This document shows positions 62,187-64,000 of a stretch of 64,000 nucleotides of DNA, piece after piece (position 1 is the first letter of the stretch; each line of letters opens with the position of its first letter). The stretch spans positions 20,343 through 84,342 of the forward strand of contig WQZH01000008.1 of NCBI GenBank assembly GCA_009780825.1, written 5' to 3'. The position numbers were made by a program, and so were the translations under genes. The notes under the pieces are model-generated. The model made no database searches, was not told the origin of the DNA, and was given only the letters and a program-made list of their open reading frames with translations. Source of the DNA: Desulfobulbus sp. GTDB taxonomy: Bacteria > Desulfobacterota > Desulfobulbia > Desulfobulbales > Desulfobulbaceae.

Positions 62187-63236
62187 TCAAGGGAAATCAT
62201 TCGGGACGAGCAAGTCCACGGCCTGGCGCCGCAGATCGTTGGAGACGTGTTGATATACTTGCATGGTCATGTCAGGGCTGGCATGGCCAAGAATTTCGCT
62301 CACCGCTTTCAAGCTCGCCCCTCCGGCCAGCATGTTGGTTGCGCAGGCATGGCGGAGATCGTACATCCTGATCCTGCGGAACACCTTTGCCCGTTTCTTG
62401 GCCATCCTTCACGCCGTCTTCAGGTGATCGACCTGCCGGCTCCGGTAATGGACGATGTACCCGGAGGCATTCCCGCCTGATTCATCTTCATCGCGCCATC
62501 TACCCAGGCGCTCGACGATGATCGAGTTAAGCGGAACCATCCTCCTGGGCATACCTCCCTTCTGCGCGCTGATGACCATCAAGATCTTGCCGATGATATC
62601 GACGGCCTCCCAGCGCAGAGAAAGCAATTCCTCCCGCCCTGGGCGCAACCCAGTATGGTAGGAGATCAGCATGGCCCGTTGCAGGTGCGGTGAAGCCTTG
62701 GCAAGAATGGCGTTGAATTCGGCCTGTGTCGGCGGCGATATCCGGGCATCGTCCCGCTTGGGCATCTCGTACCCATCCATGGGGTTGTGGGATATAAGGT
62801 GCCGGCGGACCGACCAGCGAAGTATGGCTCGAATATCGGAAATCTCGCGATGGATGGAGGTACGCTTGACCCCGTCCTGGACCCGGCCATTGGCATACCA
62901 GTCAATTTTCTGAGGAGTCAGCTCGTGCGCGAGCATGATCCCGACAACAGGCAAAATCACCCGCCTCATTCTCTCGGCGGCGAGCTTCCAGCTCACCGGG
63001 GTCATGGATAGCCTTTTCGAGGCAAGGTATTCGTTGGCGAGGTCCATAAACCGAGGGGAGGAGGAGGCATTTCCCCCTCTTCTCTTTTGGTGCAAGAGGG
63101 TGTCGAAATCACGGGCTGCGCGTTCGGCCACCTGACCGCGACCAAAATATTTTTTGTTGGCGGTTGGCCGTTCCGGGTCCTTGCCTTTCTCGTGCTGGAC
63201 AATCCAGCGGCCGTCTTTAAGTTGATGAACGCTCAT
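62187..63236 (-). pseudogene. Tyrosine recombinase/phage integrase interrupted by an in-frame TGA
   Basis: 63236-62409 encodes N-terminal and core (ISYHTGLRPGREELLSLRWEAVDI); 62405-62187 in the same frame encodes YDLRHACATNMLAGGASLKAVSEILGHASPDMTMQVYQHVS. TGA at 62409-62411 separates HLKTA from RMAKKRAK. Confidence 0.85.
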
Positions 63237-63490
63237 GGGCTGTCAGAATATCCAATAATAAACACTCCTGATTCCACGATGAGCGCAAGAGTTACTGGTA
63301 TAGAAAACTCTCCGAGACAGCGACGATCTCCGATATGTATCCCGAGGGCCAAATTGAATATACTCAAAATGACGCTGGATATTTTCCTGAATGTTGGGAA
63401 GTGCCACCACATGGTTCCAAACAGTGCCACAGCTGCCGAAACGGCTATAACCAACAAAGCAGTTTTCCAATCATAGCCATGATCTGACAT
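63233..63490 (-). CDS. Small hypothetical membrane protein
   Basis: 85 aa; WKTALLVIAVSAAVALFGTMWWHF...ILSIFNLALGIHIG; stop overlaps the integrase start. Confidence 0.5.
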   Translation of the reverse strand: MSDHGYDWKTALLVIAVSAAVALFGTMWWHFPTFRKISSVILSIFNLALGIHIGDRRCLGEFSIPVTLALIVESGVFIIGYSDSP

Positions 63491-63556
63491 ATTAAAAAAT
63501 TTTACTCCATATATTAATTATAGCAATTATAAATAACTTTAATAGAAAAACTCCAA

Positions 63557-63787
63557 TTAACATGTAGCACATGTTACTATATGTTGTTTCACTTTTATTT
63601 GTTTTTTTATAGTATTAGTTTTATTTTCAATTTGTTTAATATATTTTGTAGGTATATTTCTTTTTTTTATTTCATGTTCTGCGGAAATAATAGCTAAATG
63701 TTGATAATCATCCCTTTCAACTGTAACAATTCTGATCAACTCATCGTCTGTGCATTTTGACATTACTTCCTTAAAATCTGTGTTCAT
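63557..63787 (-). CDS. Small hypothetical protein in AT-rich island DNA
   Basis: 76 aa; MNTDFKEVMSKCTDDELIRIVTVERDDYQHLAIISAEHEIKKRNIPTKYIKQIENK, plausible soluble composition. Confidence 0.5.
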   Translation of the reverse strand: MNTDFKEVMSKCTDDELIRIVTVERDDYQHLAIISAEHEIKKRNIPTKYIKQIENKTNTIKKQIKVKQHIVTCATC

Positions 63788-64000
63788 ACCCCTCGCCTCA
63801 AACCTTCCCCATCCGTACCCGCCTACTCGCTACCCCGAAAATCCTGATTAGTGCGGCGTTGGCAAAACTTTTTCTACGAACTCAAGTTTCGGTGTTGCTG
63901 ATTTTGGCTAGGTGAAATCGATTAATATATTGAAATAACTATCATTTAAACGTGAAAAGCCTTTTGCTTTCTGATACATTGGATTTGCGAAAATCTTCAA

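Noticed and set aside
62409-62411. TGA as a selenocysteine codon in the integrase
   Set aside because: Position corresponds to an expected Trp in the family, not a redox Cys/Sec, and no biological reason for Sec in a recombinase; nonsense mutation is simpler.
1-64000. tRNA or rRNA genes
   Set aside because: No cloverleaf or conserved rRNA segments recognised when scanning intergenic gaps; a tRNAscan/Infernal run would be decisive.

Overview
The 64 kb window looks like a bacterial chromosome segment, GC-rich overall and densely coding. Gene content suggests a Desulfobacterota/Desulfobulbaceae-like Gram-negative, but taxonomy is inference only. Main blocks, left to right: (i) partial TauE/SafE permease and a HAMP histidine kinase; (ii) a branched-chain amino-acid-type ABC transporter operon (livK-H-M-G-F, minus strand) ending in a CBS-ACT gene; (iii) an envelope cluster with two DUF2157-like membrane proteins, a GDYXXLXY protein, an uncharacterised secreted Cys/His protein divergent from an NlpC/P60 protein, a YafK-like L,D-transpeptidase and a PilZ protein; (iv) a hybrid histidine kinase, EI24 protein, spore-photoproduct-lyase-like radical SAM protein and GT2; (v) RNase G, M23 peptidase and an LptF/G permease with an extra Cys/His tail; (vi) a repetitive autotransporter; (vii) an arnB-C-A-D-T-(E/F)-like lipid A aminoarabinose operon; (viii) Nnr, a flavoprotein, HD protein, two MBL-fold hydrolases and an IcmF-type fused acyl-CoA mutase, with a 120-bp MITE-like element upstream; (ix) a PhnD-like binding protein / Cys-rich histidine kinase / Fsr-type MFS cluster, the best candidate here for an undescribed system; (x) a hybrid kinase with a strikingly AT-rich 5' part; (xi) rsmI, inositol monophosphatase and EamA genes; (xii) a right-hand mobile-element border with a 5'-truncated substrate-binding protein gene next to a tyrosine recombinase interrupted by an in-frame TGA. 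No CRISPR array, rRNA or tRNA was recognised. All family calls come from reading the sequence, without database searches.
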